Origin: Brachypodium distachyon | Lineage: Eukaryota > Streptophyta > Magnoliopsida > Poales > Poaceae | NCBI RefSeq assembly: GCF_000005505.3 | Contig: NC_016133.3 | Location: forward strand, 19,344,001 to 19,408,000 | Direction of reading: 5' to 3' | Length of the DNA stretch: 64,000 nucleotides | Made by a program: the position numbers and the translations under genes | Notes under the pieces: model-generated | The model's input: only the letters and a program-made list of their open reading frames with translations | What the model was told of the DNA's origin: nothing | Databases searched by the model: none | Part shown: positions 21,874 to 32,602 of the stretch, piece by piece | How positions within the stretch are numbered: the first letter of the stretch is position 1 | Layout of the letters: every line of letters begins with the position of its first letter

Positions 21874-23170
21874 ATGGGGAAGAGCACGGAAACTTGGCCG
21901 CTGTCCTCCGTGGATCGCGAAAGGGTGGCCGGCATGCAAGAGGAATGTTTGTTGTCCCCGCAGCCTGGGCATGTGCGTTTTCCCAGTGAGGAGGTAATCC
22001 CTCGCCCCATGCATTGAGAGTGAGAGGTGCATTACGATTTCATCACCCGCGGCTTAGCATTCCCAGTCCATCATTTCCTTCGTAGCTTGCTTTTGGACTA
22101 TGGGCTCCAACTTCATAATCTTTCTCCAAACTCCTATCTCCACATCGCGTGCTTTGTGACGCTGTGTGAATGCTTTTTTGGTATAAACCCCCACCTGCGT
22201 CTTTGGAAGAAAATGTTCATAATCCAGCGTCAGGGTAAGGATGCGATTGGATGTGTGGACATCAAAACTCAGGCAGATGCCAAATTCTTCAACCTCCGAG
22301 CAAGGGAATCACTTTCTCGATGGAAATTGAGGTGGTTTTATGTCATGGATGTGCCGGCCAAAGGGCGTTGCTTCAGTCTTCCTAAATTCTCCGCGACAGC
22401 TTCGGTGAAGAAGGCGACGGCCTGAAGTCATAAGTTAGGCAGAACAGAGGGCGAAGAAGTCGAGACTCTGATGACCCAAGTCTTATCTCTCATGGAGACT
22501 CCTCAGCTAAAGGTGACTGGAATTCACCTCATTGCTTCTTTTATCCGGTGAAGAATCCATCTTTTGCAAGCTCGTGCTCATCCCATGTGGGCATATCAAG
22601 GGGCTCGTGACCCGACCCGAATTAGTACCGTGGAATTTCGTTCGACTGAAGTGTGTCGACGGGTTCGACGGCTCACTAACTTGGGTGAGTCAGAGCCATG
22701 CGAGATTGACCCTCCAGTGGCTCCCTATGGACCTAACAGGCCCCGGGAAAAGGTAATCATCGAGGCTTCTAACAAACCTTGCAGTCTTGACATGAATTGT
22801 TTCTAATCATACTTTTTGATTCGAGGGACCCGACAATGAGCCGAGCAGTGTTTCTCCACCGGCAAATAAGCGCGGCAGAGAAGATGATAATCCGCCGGTA
22901 CAGACCCGACCAAGAGGCACGAGGGACCCGAATATCGAGCCGTCGGTGTCTGTACATGCGTTGAAGAGAACCAAGTCCGATGGGCCCTTTGCGGCTCGTC
23001 GTTTTGGCCTTCTTGCTCGATTCGACCGTGACAGGTGAGCACTTTGGCGATCCTATTTCAGCATTCTAGAGATTTTATTGAACCTCTAAATATTCTTGCT
23101 CAGCCATATTGGTGGCTCAGTTGAGGGCAAAAAAAGCTCCCGAGACTCAATCGACTAGTCAGGACTTGAA
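21874..23170 (+). pseudogene. Antisense ORF (aORF) of Tat element, PF04195-type, copy C
   Basis: The start MGKSTETWPLSSVDRERVAG matches copy A closely. One frame (frame of 22027) carries the whole PF04195-type domain (FITRGLAFPVHHFLRSLLLD, SYLHIACFVTLCECFFG, FIIQRQGKDAIGC). It has at least four nonsense codons: two near 22017-22025, one near 22424 where copy A has Trp, and one near 22548 where copy A has Arg. The first two introns of copies A and B are recognisable (donors GTAATCATC near 22755 and GTGAGCACT near 23034). The copy ends near 23170 against the plus-strand LTR. Confidence 0.7.
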
Positions 23171-23194
23171 AGGGTCGGACTGACGTTGGTATGA

Positions 23195-23693
23195 TCACTC
23201 GAGTCTTCATCTTTGGCATACCCACTACGGTCCAACATGAAGCCCACTTGAAAACCTACTACGATTACAGGAGTCCAGATGCCTAATCTTGCGACTCAAG
23301 ATAATATAAGGAAGATTAAACATAGTGTATATCTTCATGATGTAATCGATTTGGACTACACCCGAGACTTGGCCGCCTGCATATATAAAGGACCAAGAGA
23401 GGGAGCCAAAGAGGATAACCCACAACCCTCTCCCCCGAGACGGATCTTGTCTCTCGTACATGCCAGATCCGATCTGCGCATCGTAGCCTCTACGGCAACA
23501 TTGTAATCTCTCCATCAATAGCAGATCGGACAAGCAGTACGTAGGAGTATTATCTTCCAAGGCCCCCGAACCTGAATAAAACTGTGTCCCCTGTGTCCTT
23601 GTTAGCCGACGGAATCATTAACACACACGCATGTCGCTCTGCCTAAACACAAAGCTCCTCAACATGGGCTTTGTCGAAGTCACAACTTCATCA
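23195..23693 (+). mobile_element. Tat-like LTR, plus strand (copy D), U3 truncated
   Basis: This is the same LTR family as copies A-C but in the opposite orientation. It contains a TATA box (CATATATAAAGGACC near 23390), the leader block GCAGTACGTAGGAGTATTAT, GTTAGCCGACGGAATC, and the end GTCGAAGTCACAACTTCATCA. The primer-binding-like sequence that follows at once shows this is a 5' LTR. The repeat-bearing U3 is missing or replaced at its left end. Confidence 0.7.
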
Positions 23694-23711
23694 TTGGTGC
23701 CGTCTGTGCGA
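23694..23711 (+). promoter_or_regulatory. Primer-binding-site-like sequence
   Basis: TTGGTGCCGTCTGTGCG immediately follows the LTR end. This block is typical of the position after 5' LTRs in grass gypsy elements. I did not match it to a specific tRNA. Confidence 0.6.
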
Positions 23712-26300
23712 CTCGACGTGCGTTGGATCGACGGTTCCGACGGTCTCATCTTCGTTGATTCGGCAATGCGATCGTCACCGCATCTACATCAACTTCTGCG
23801 GCGTCTCAGTGAAGCAGCCGCCGTCATCAACAACCATCGCAGAATCGATCCGATCGATCCGATCAAGCAGCAGCCACGGCACATCGACGCTTGCAGACAC
23901 AAGAAAACCACCCGCAGGCGCTGCGCGATCTTCGGCTCCCAATCCAGCCACCTTCGCGTGCGATTCATGGAGGCCATCGTCAACTCCAACTCCCGAGGAG
24001 TCTCCCGCACAGGCACGACTCGGCATCCCGGTCGATGCCCACCGAGCCCACACGACGGAACGGCTTCAACTTTTACCTCCCGTGAACCAATTCGGCCCAC
24101 GGGCCCAAACTTCAAGCACCAGCCGTCCTGGATCACACGTCCTCGCGGTCCACGCGCCGATCGAGTCAGCCTGAGCCTAGCACCCGCGCGGTCCAGGCCC
24201 GATCGAACCGGAAGGCGTGACACTCCGAAGAAAGCCCTCCCAGGCGAGCCTACAGTCCTCCACCCGGAGTTGTCCGCGTCCCGTGGGCGCAGATCGCGGT
24301 CAAAATCAAGCCGGCGCGTGCGGTCTACAGCAACTGAAGAAAAAGCAATCGGTCGGAACACATACAACAACGTGACTAGTCTCGTCACTAGCAGCATCAA
24401 GAACACGTGGGCATACCACGGCCAGCGGAGATTTCTTTCGTATGGATGCAGGTTGATGAGCACAAAGAGTACTAGCATGTACACACATGGACATCACGCA
24501 CACGTTGCATCGGGCAAAAGCAAAGGCTCACGTCCAGATAAGACGACATTTTATTTTTAAATTATTTTCTGTATTTACTTGCATGACCCGTCCGCTTGCT
24601 TGTTAAGCTACCTACAACGCAAAGGGGCATCAATATGGGCATCTGACGGATCCGGCGTACACCTGCAAGTGCTGATCACGTACGGAAGTGGTGACAACCT
24701 CACCGAAAATCGTCTGCCCAAAGACAACGACCTGTGGCAGACCGCACCGGGAAAATTTGACGCCCCTCGTCAACACAAAATTCTAACTCTCTCGTTTGAG
24801 TTTTAATCATTTTTTATGACTAATACTTCTTGTTTTTCCGTCCACGAGAGCAAACAAAACAGCGTCCAGCGCGAGTGCGCCGCCACGGCGACTCCGGCTG
24901 ACCAAGCGTCCGACGTGCCTCCGCACGTCATCCGCGGCATCGACTCTCGACTCCATACGCCGCGTCGAGTCCATGCAACAAAGCGTCCGACGCAACCCCT
25001 CCGCGGGCCACGCGCGGCGATCAACTCCATCAGCCGGAATGGATCCGCTACGTCGGCAACTACTGGACCGCACAGCAACAAACGCCATCCACCGTGCGAT
25101 CCCGTCCAATACGGCTTCGCCACCACGTCGACTCCGACCATGCCGCGAGGACCCTGTACGCGTATCGTTGACTCCCTCCGCTGCGTCGCCTCCGCCCGTC
25201 ACGACGACTCCAGCCGCGGCGACTGGTCGGCTCCATTCATAACTTCGTCGCCTCCGTCAGCCGTGTCTTACAGGCCACCTCGTTTCGGTCGCACCCGACA
25301 CTTAGGGGCTGCGCCGTACAGGCCACGTCGCCGATGTCGCACCCGACACTCGGGGGCTTTGCCGTACAGGCCACCTCGCCTCGGTCGCACCCGACACTCG
25401 GGGGCTGCGCCGTAGAGGCCATCTCGCCTCGGTCGCACCCGACACTCGGGGGCTGCGCTGTACAGGCGTGCAAAGCTACACTGCTACAACTACACCCAGC
25501 AGATAAGTATTATTATTTATTTGCTAATTTCAAGCATGACACATTCTGGTCATAGTTTCCATTGACTACGGATAGTCGAAACACCTTCAATTCCACGTGC
25601 TAACAAACATGCCGTCTGAGTAGCTGACTCAGCCAACAAAGTCGAACCCATGAACTCCAACTGGCAGGTTGGCATGGAACAGAGACGACGGGCGTCAAGC
25701 TAACGAAAGGGTCTGCATACTAGATAGCACGTCGAGTTCAGTCAAATGACAAAAACACTGCTACAAATAAGCTGATAAGATATTCTGCCAGCACTGTATA
25801 CTTTAAATTGTTTTGCAATGACTGAAGCTTACATCAAGTCAGGCACGAACGCCACGAAGACTTGAGCCTATGCTCGACTGCCACCAGTCAACCATAGCCT
25901 CAGGGGCTACTCCCACCGGGAGTACTCATTGCCGACTCGACGACTCGTCGACGCCATCTACGCCGTGTCGACTTCGTCCGACATGACTCCGCCGTCACAC
26001 CGACTACACTATGGCTCGCAACTTTGAGTCTCTACCTGAGTCTACAACTTGGCTAGACACTCGGGGGCTACTCCCACCGGGAGCGCTGGCCGCGCACCCG
26101 GTACTTCGGCTGCATCGCATTTCGGGTCCGTCGACCCCGCTACCCTTCGGGTCCACGATTATCTGCGCTTCATCGTCCTTCAGGTCCTCAACAGAGTCGA
26201 CTGTGGTTATTTGTGTCAACTTGCGCCTGGCCCAAGTCAAGTTCGCTCCTTGGTCGGCGACACCAGCCTACAACACGGCTAAAACTGTACTCGATTACAG
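23712..26300 (+). mobile_element. Internal region of a non-autonomous Tat-like element
   Basis: There are about 2.6 kb with no gag, protease, RT, RNase H or integrase motif. The long open frame at 23631-24560 (309 codons) starts inside the LTR, is Arg/Ser/Pro-rich and has an equally open complementary strand, so I do not call it a gene. Motifs shared with the pol-aORF spacer of copy B (GGGGCTACTCCCACCGGGAG at 25910 and 26067) appear in plus orientation, in keeping with the plus-strand LTR. This is probably a deletion derivative or LARD-like element. Confidence 0.55.
25269..25461 (+). repeat. 48-bp tandem repeat, four units
   Basis: Units start at 25269, 25317, 25365 and 25413, and a partial fifth at 25461. 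Each has TACAGGCCACCTCG, GGTCGCACCCGACACT and GGGGGCTGCGCCG, with few changes. The period of 48 keeps a reading frame, giving a 16-residue repeat on either strand. The similarity between units suggests recent expansion. Confidence 0.9.
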
Positions 26301-26440
26301 ACAGTCGATTATTTCCGGGTGGCATCTATTGCGGAAATATACCCAAAGCCACGTCCATGACGTGAAGGTCGACTGATGACAGTCGACTTCCGGGTCGCAT
26401 CTACTGCGGAAATATACCCGAAGCGGCAAGGACGGAAGTA
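26301..26440 (+). repeat. Two-copy 78-bp tandem repeat at LTR U3 start
   Basis: ACAGTCGA, TTCCGGGT, GCATCTA and GCGGAAATATACCC recur at 26301 and 26379. The second copy leads into sequence shared with the U3 of LTR copies A-C. Confidence 0.75.
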
Positions 26441-26821
26441 ACCGCCTTCTTCATGGGCGCGAGGATCAGTGAGATCATCATTGTGTCTTGTTTACTGTGC
26501 CAAGTGTGATTGTTTCTCCACTGACGCACGCCAACAGTGCATCTAGCTGTCAGGCTAGACTGTACACCCAGTCACATCGGCTGACCAAACGGCTCTTCAC
26601 CTTCAATAGACTTCACATAGTCAGCGTTTTGTTATCTTTACCTAGACAGGTAAGACCAGGTCAATAATCTTGACATAAACAGTCGACTTCACACCAGCTG
26701 CGTGACCTCAGTTATTTATGCTCGTTGCATGACAGTAAGCCTCATGGATTTCATCCAAAGAGCCTGGAGCTGCACCAGCTGCGTCGCTCTAGTTGATCCA
26801 TGCTCATTGCATGAAGATAAG
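26379..26821 (+). mobile_element. 3' LTR (U3 part) of the Tat-like element, truncated
   Basis: This is the reverse complement of the distal part of LTRs B and C (GACGCACGCCAACAGTGC, GTACACCCAGTCACATCGG). It also holds nearly two of the 80-bp repeats (CACCAGCTGCGT; GCTCATTGCATGAAGATAAG). It stops at 26821 against a Tekay-type LTR, leaving no TATA box or R region. Confidence 0.7.
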
Positions 26822-29369
26822 TGAAGCGATCTCCCCCCTTACATGGTTCGATCTCTGTGCTTAATGTGCTAGTCCCAGGATCGACTCACTAGCACACACA
26901 GTTTCATGATGAAATATACAGAAACAAAGGTCAAAAGTACTTTATTACATCGCATAATCCAGAATTTAAATAGTACTTAAAATCTCGCATGACCTCTTGG
27001 GCCAGCATAAACAATTACTGTTTCAAAATCATAAAACAATGTTTCAAAATACTGCAGCGAAAAATGGTAGAACATAAGGGCCACAACTACTCCAAGGTGA
27101 GAGCATGTTGGAATGTAAGCACATGACCCACAACATAACGACGAACCTCACTCATCGTCGGATCCACCTGCATTGTTAATTGCAGCCACTATGTGGTCAA
27201 TACATTTGAATGTATTGGCAAACTTACCAGAGTTATCAAGGACCAGCCAAGTACATGCATAATTTGGCTATGTGGGGTTTGGCTATTTGCATAAAAGCAT
27301 CATTGTTCAATCCTATCATTTTTAAACAAATAGTTTTAATTCTATTGGACACGGGGTAGAAACACCCATGCTCCTATTAACCTAGAGCACAATTGAGTAG
27401 ATACATCAATTGCTCCTACCCAGTTCAATCCATTCATTTTATTAGGAAATTGGAACGAGTGAGACCTTCCTTACAACGCCAATATCTAGTTGCTCATAAT
27501 CGTCCGTAACCAGGGACACGGCTAAGTACTTAGTTTGACACTCTCGAGAGGTGGTACACTTTACCCACAAGAAATCGACGTGTTAATCCCTTGCTGTCCT
27601 CAGGGTAGAGTAGCAATGACATCGATTACAGGAATTTTCAGAACATATTCCCCCAAACCACCTGAGGGACGCGTTCCAACCTACACTGCTACATACCCAT
27701 AGAAATGGACCTGATGTCGCATACATCTCCACTTCCTCAAAGCAGCCCACCCAGGACGGTTCATTAAATTATGCCATACACTAGGAAAACCAAATTGTAA
27801 TTCAATACTATCACATTGTAATAATACCACCCTCGTATATTATCATAGCATAGCATTTTATTACTACGATGGCAATTGGTGGTTAGGACATGGGAAGGGT
27901 ATCCTATACTAGTAGGAGAGATCATAGCTAGCATAGATACAATAATAATCCTAACAATGCAACTAATAAAATCTAGTGCATAATAAAATAATAGGATGAT
28001 GGTTAAAGTGAACTTGCCTTGATAGCAGTTGGTATTCAAGCACTCTTCACAATCACACAGTTCGCTCTCCGAGAAAACTAACCAAATGCAAACATTGCAT
28101 ACATAAACACACCATACAATCAAAGTAAAAATATATGCCATGATGCAATGCAAAACATGTGACATGATTGGGTTGATTTTGTTTGGGTGATCAACTGGTC
28201 TAAGCATTGGTAATAAAAAAAACAATGTATTAGGTTTAAAAACAAAAAGCAAAAGTTAGGGTTTAAACCCTAAAACAAGGTTTTATTGGCATCAGCCAAT
28301 TAATTTAATTTTAAATATTTATTTCTCTGTCCCAATGGATAGAGGACAATAAAACAAATTTTTGGGCACTGGTTTGAATTAAAAAGGATTTCTAAATGAT
28401 TAGTTATGAATTAAATGGCATTATACCCTATTCTGTAAATTGACTGAGATTCAAATATTCAAATTTAAATTTAAACAGTGCCAAATGATTCTACAGGTCG
28501 AGAGCTTTCCAAAAAGGTAAAATTTGTCAAATTTGGCCAAAGGGTTTAAAAGTTATAAGCATTTGAAGTTACAGGGACTTTTCTGCAAAAGTGCCATTTA
28601 AATCAATTCCGGGATTAAAGTTACATTTTTATTTTTCTATTAAAGTGCCACGTGGCGTGATCTTATTGGTGCGTACCGGTTCATTGAAAAATAAAACAGG
28701 GATCTAATCCTAGCCCTTGGATCTGGATCGGACGGACGAGAGGAGGTCGGGCTCACCTCCCGGAACCTAGGGTTCCGGCGAGCGGCGTCCGGCGGCGGCA
28801 CGGTGCGGGCGGGGCGGCGGCGGGGTGTTCTGGCGGCGCTGGCGGCTCGGGGAAGGCTCCGGCGAGGGCGGCGCGACGAGGCGAAGGCCGTGACGCGGTC
28901 CGTTTGGCGAGGTCCGAGGTAACGCCTAGGACGACGGGAAGGCTCCGGCGGCGCCGGCGTGTCTCCGGCTAGGCCGAGTGGCGTGGTTCCGGTGGCTAGG
29001 GGGCAACATAAACAAAAACGTGCGCATCAAAAGGTGCGCATGGTCGAGGGGCTCCGGAAACTTGAAGACTCGGGCGAAGAGGCTCACCGACGAGGTCGGC
29101 GCGGCGCGAGAACAGCGGCTGCGGGCTCCTTGCTCCAGTGAGGCAATTCGGCGGCGTGGGCGCGTGCGAGAGGGGGTGAGTAGAGGGGAAGAAGAGAGGA
29201 GGGGCGGGGCTTTATAGGGGTGCGCTCGGGTTGCTTCGCGAAGGCCGGGATCACCGGATTCCGGAGATGGCGGTGCGCGGTGTCTGGCGCGGATTCGGCG
29301 GGCGGCGCGGGCAGCTTTCCATCCGGGGAAGAAGAACCTAACAGGGGGGCCCCACCTGTCAGTGGAGAT
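26822..29369 (-). mobile_element. Tekay-type long LTR fragment, minus strand
   Basis: This is homologous in reverse to 51800-54506. Shared blocks include the end CGCTTCA (26822), CTCGCATGACC near 26987, CTCTCGAGAGGTGGTACAC near 27541, GTTCGCTCTCCGAGAAAACTA near 28061 and the GC-rich region near 28750-29230. The first ~570 bp of the LTR are missing at 29369, where an inverted piece of the same LTR begins. Confidence 0.8.
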
Positions 29370-30429
29370 GTCCTGGGTGGGCTGCTTTGAGGAAGTGGAG
29401 ATGTATGCGACGTCAGGTCCATTTCTGTGAGTCGTCTCGCCACTCGGGGTAACCAGAGACTGGACTATCCTGTTTAGTAGCTTCCAATACAACCACATGG
29501 TATTATGGGCTCTGCCAGGATGGATGTAAGAAATATGAACCTGGATCCGAGGTGACATCGGTATGTAGCAGTGTAGGTTGGAACGCGTCCCTCAGGTGGT
29601 TTGGGGGAATATGTTCTGAAAATTCCTGTAATCGATGCTGTACTCTACCTTGAGGACTGCAAGGGATTAACACGTCAATTTCTTTTGGGTAAAGTGTACC
29701 ACCTCTCGAGAGTGTCAAACTAAGTACTTAGCCGTGTCCCCGGTTACGGACAGTTATGAGCAACTAGATATTGGGGCTGTAAGGAAGGTCCCACTCATTC
29801 CAATTTCTTAATAAAATGAATGGATTGAACTGGGTAGGAGCATTGATGTTTCTACTCAATGTGTCTTGGTTTAATAGGAGCATGGGTGTTCCTACCCCGT
29901 GTCCAATAGACTTCAAATCTAATTGTTTAAAAATGATAGGATTGAATAATGATGCTTTTATGCAAATAGCCAAACCCCGCATAGCCCAATGATGCATGTA
30001 CTTGGTAGGTCCTTTATAACTCTGGTGAACTTGCCAATACATTCAATGTATCGACCACGTAGTGGCTGCAATCAATAATGCAGGTGAATCTAACGAAGAG
30101 TGAGGTTCGTCGATGTTTTTTGGGTCATGTGCTTACATTCCAACATGCTCTCTCCTTTGGGAGTTGTTGAGGCCCAATTGCTCTACCTTTCCACTGCAGT
30201 TTTTATGATACAATGTTATCATGGTTTTTGAATAATATTTGTTTTATGCTGGCCTAAGGGGTCATGCAAGTTTGTTAGTACAATTAAATTCTGGATGATA
30301 CGATGTAATAAAGTACTCTGACCTTTGTATCTTGATATTACATCTTGAAATTGTGTGTGCTAGTGAGTTGATCCAGGGACTAGCACAAATAAGCATAGAG
30401 ATCGAACCCTGTAGGGTGGGATCGCTTCA
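29370..30429 (+). mobile_element. Tekay-type long LTR 3' part, plus strand
   Basis: This matches 53388-54506 in direct orientation: TCCTGGGTGGGCTGCTTTG, CCTCTCGAGAGTGTCAAAC, ATGCAAATAGCCAAACCCC, and AGTGAGTTGATCCAGGGAC. With 26822-27757 it forms an inverted repeat whose arms are about 0.95-1.05 kb, separated by about 1.6 kb. Confidence 0.8.
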
Positions 30430-32518
30430 TGTTCTTAGCAGTACCAATTATGCTTTTTGGAAGAATAGAATTAAAACTCACATCATATCTCATGACCCTT
30501 GTGCTTGGGAAGCAGTCACAAACGGTTTTGTTGTTCCTCAGGGTCCTATCTCTGGATATGATGCTCTCTCTCTGAAGAAGTATCGAGCAAACGCCAAAGC
30601 CTGTGCAGCAGTCACAAACGGTTTTGTTGTTCCTCTGGGTCCTATCTCTGGATATGATGCTCTCTCTCTGAAGAAGTATCAAGCAAACACCAAAGCCTGT
30701 GATATCATCTTCTCCACGGTCAGTGATGCTGAGTTCAACAAGATTAGTAATCTTACTGATGCAAAGAAGATCTGTGATCTACTCGCTGAAGTCCATGAAG
30801 GAACTACCACTGTCAAGGATTCTAGAGTTACTCGTCTAATCAGTCAGTTTGACAGACTTGTCCTTGAGCCCAATGAGACTGTGTCTTCACTCTATGATCG
30901 CATGAGCACCATTGTGAACGAGTTGAACACTCTTGATGACCACAATATCACCGACTTGATGCAAAACAGAAGGTTTCTTCGAGCACTTCCCATGGAGTAC
31001 ACCACTATCTGTGAATTGATCAAGCATCGGCCAGACTTCAAAGAGTTGACTCCTACCTTGGTGCTTGGAAGAATTGTGTCTTATGAGCTTGATCAGGAAG
31101 AAAAGAAGATGATCCATGGTGCTGGATCCAGTTCGAAGAAGAACATTGCACTCAAGGCCAAGAAATTATCTAAGAAGATTGCCAGCTCAAGTGAAGAATG
31201 TAAAGACTCATCTTCGTCTGATGAAGAATCCAACTCCAGTGATGCACTTGCTCTATTTGGGAGCAAACTGAAGTATCAAGACAAATCCAGTTCCTCCAAG
31301 TACAGAAAGTCTTCACATCGGAAGAAGTCCGAAATGTCCAAGAGAGTTTGCTTCAACTGTGGCAAGAAAGGGCACTTCATTGCTGAATGTCCTGAGAAGG
31401 CTAATGAAGAAAAGGAGAAGAAGGGATTCAAGAAGAATTACCACAAGAAGAGAAATGATCGTCACAAGAAGATGGAATGGCACAAGGATTCATCTAAGAA
31501 GAAGAAGGGCAAGTACTACTCTAGAGCACATGTTGGTGAATGGAACTCCGATTTTGAATCATCTGAAGAATCTTCTGATTCTAACTCTGAAGACGGTGTC
31601 GCCGGATTGGCCATAGCTATTGCATCTGCCAAGGAGAAGACCTCAATCTTCGACCCTGTAGATTCATCATCTGAAGATGCCTCCGGAGACAACCGCGACA
31701 CACCATCATGCTTCATGGCAAAATCCTCTAAGGTATCATTTCATAGTGAAGTCGAAGTTGATTCCAGTGATGATGACCAACATGAATCTGATAATGAAGA
31801 ATCTGAACCTATGACTTATGATAGACTTCAGTTCATTGTTGAGAAGCAAGAAGATCTGCTTATCACTGAGATTAAGAAAAACACTAACATGGCTAATGAG
31901 TTCAAAAGACTCAAGTCTAAGTTTCGGGCCATGAAAGAGGCGCATAAGGACCTGAAGAAAGTTCATGCCGAAATGAGTCTTGACTATGTGTCAAGGAAAC
32001 TTGAGCATGAAAATCTAAGGGTTGCTCATGATGACCTCAAAATTGTGAATCTTGATCTCAATGCTAAGTTGATCAACTTACCTCAAGGCAATGATTCCTC
32101 TGAAGTTTGTCCAAAATGCAATTCTTCATTAATTAACATTCCTCAAATAACAACTTCAAATGCTGTGACTCAAACTGATTTCCCTACTTCAAATGATTCA
32201 CCTGCCATTACTTCAAGCAATATTACTCATATTGGTGAATCTAGCACTGCTGTCACTAACCCTTCACCTAATGATTCTTCACTAGTTGAAGAAAATGCTA
32301 AGTTGAAGAAGCAGATTGAGGTTGGCATTCTCAGGTGTCATCAAGGCACTGAAACCTTGAATCAGATACTTGGTCTTCAAGTACCTCGCCACTGCAAAGA
32401 AGGTATTGGTTTTGAAAGGAAGTACGATGCTAATTGTGATGCTTGGCTCCCTGAGCAATATCCCCCTATGAAAGTCGTTCAGGGAAGAGGGAAGTTTGCT
32501 GAAGCTCCTCAATTTTAG
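30332..32518 (+). CDS. Copia GAG polyprotein with an LTR-derived N-terminus
   Basis: An open frame of 728 codons, the longest intact one on the plus strand. Residues 1-33 are translated from the end of the upstream Tekay LTR and are not GAG. From about residue 34 (STNYAFWKNRIKTHIIS) it is a copia GAG with the DUF4219/UBN2 architecture. A nucleic-acid-binding CCHC knuckle, CFNCGKKGHFIAEC, lies near residue 345. Lys/Ser-rich linkers and a coiled-coil C-terminal part (residues ~520-590) follow. Such proteins form the virus-like particle. A 96-bp duplication (30512-30607 and 30608-30703) repeats 32 residues. The protease, integrase and RT expected downstream are missing: the gypsy LTR at 32603 follows after 85 bp. 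The true GAG start was lost or lies upstream, so it is a chimera even though open. Confidence 0.75.
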   Translation: MILHLEIVCASELIQGLAQISIEIEPCRVGSLHVLSSTNYAFWKNRIKTHIISHDPCAWEAVTNGFVVPQGPISGYDALSLKKYRANAKACAAVTNGFVVPLGPISGYDALSLKKYQANTKACDIIFSTVSDAEFNKISNLTDAKKICDLLAEVHEGTTTVKDSRVTRLISQFDRLVLEPNETVSSLYDRMSTIVNELNTLDDHNITDLMQNRRFLRALPMEYTTICELIKHRPDFKELTPTLVLGRIVSYELDQEEKKMIHGAGSSSKKNIALKAKKLSKKIASSSEECKDSSSSDEESNSSDALALFGSKLKYQDKSSSSKYRKSSHRKKSEMSKRVCFNCGKKGHFIAECPEKANEEKEKKGFKKNYHKKRNDRHKKMEWHKDSSKKKKGKYYSRAHVGEWNSDFESSEESSDSNSEDGVAGLAIAIASAKEKTSIFDPVDSSSEDASGDNRDTPSCFMAKSSKVSFHSEVEVDSSDDDQHESDNEESEPMTYDRLQFIVEKQEDLLITEIKKNTNMANEFKRLKSKFRAMKEAHKDLKKVHAEMSLDYVSRKLEHENLRVAHDDLKIVNLDLNAKLINLPQGNDSSEVCPKCNSSLINIPQITTSNAVTQTDFPTSNDSPAITSSNITHIGESSTAVTNPSPNDSSLVEENAKLKKQIEVGILRCHQGTETLNQILGLQVPRHCKEGIGFERKYDANCDAWLPEQYPPMKVVQGRGKFAEAPQF
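30512..30703 (+). repeat. 96-bp tandem duplication within copia GAG
   Basis: Both units read GCAGTCACAAACGGTTTTG at their start and AAGAAGTATC(G/A)AGCAAAC near their end, with only a few differences. The duplication keeps the frame. Confidence 0.95.
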
Positions 32519-32602
32519 GGCAATCTAAATCCTCGCAAGAATGCTTGAAAGCATCCTTATACTTCACGCACTTACCCGATATTCCATATTAATGAATCTT
32601 AC

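Noticed and set aside
23631..24560. 309-codon open frame in the Tat-like element
   Set aside because: It starts inside the LTR, is Arg/Ser/Pro-rich, has an equally long open frame on the other strand (23789-24484), and shows no retroelement motif; likely a GC-composition effect.
25269..25461. CRISPR-like array
   Set aside because: The whole 48-bp unit repeats without unique spacers, and the context is a plant retroelement.
28926..29558. 210-codon minus-strand ORF
   Set aside because: It lies in the GC-rich leader of a Tekay LTR and spans the inversion junction; Arg/Pro/Ser-rich with no domain.
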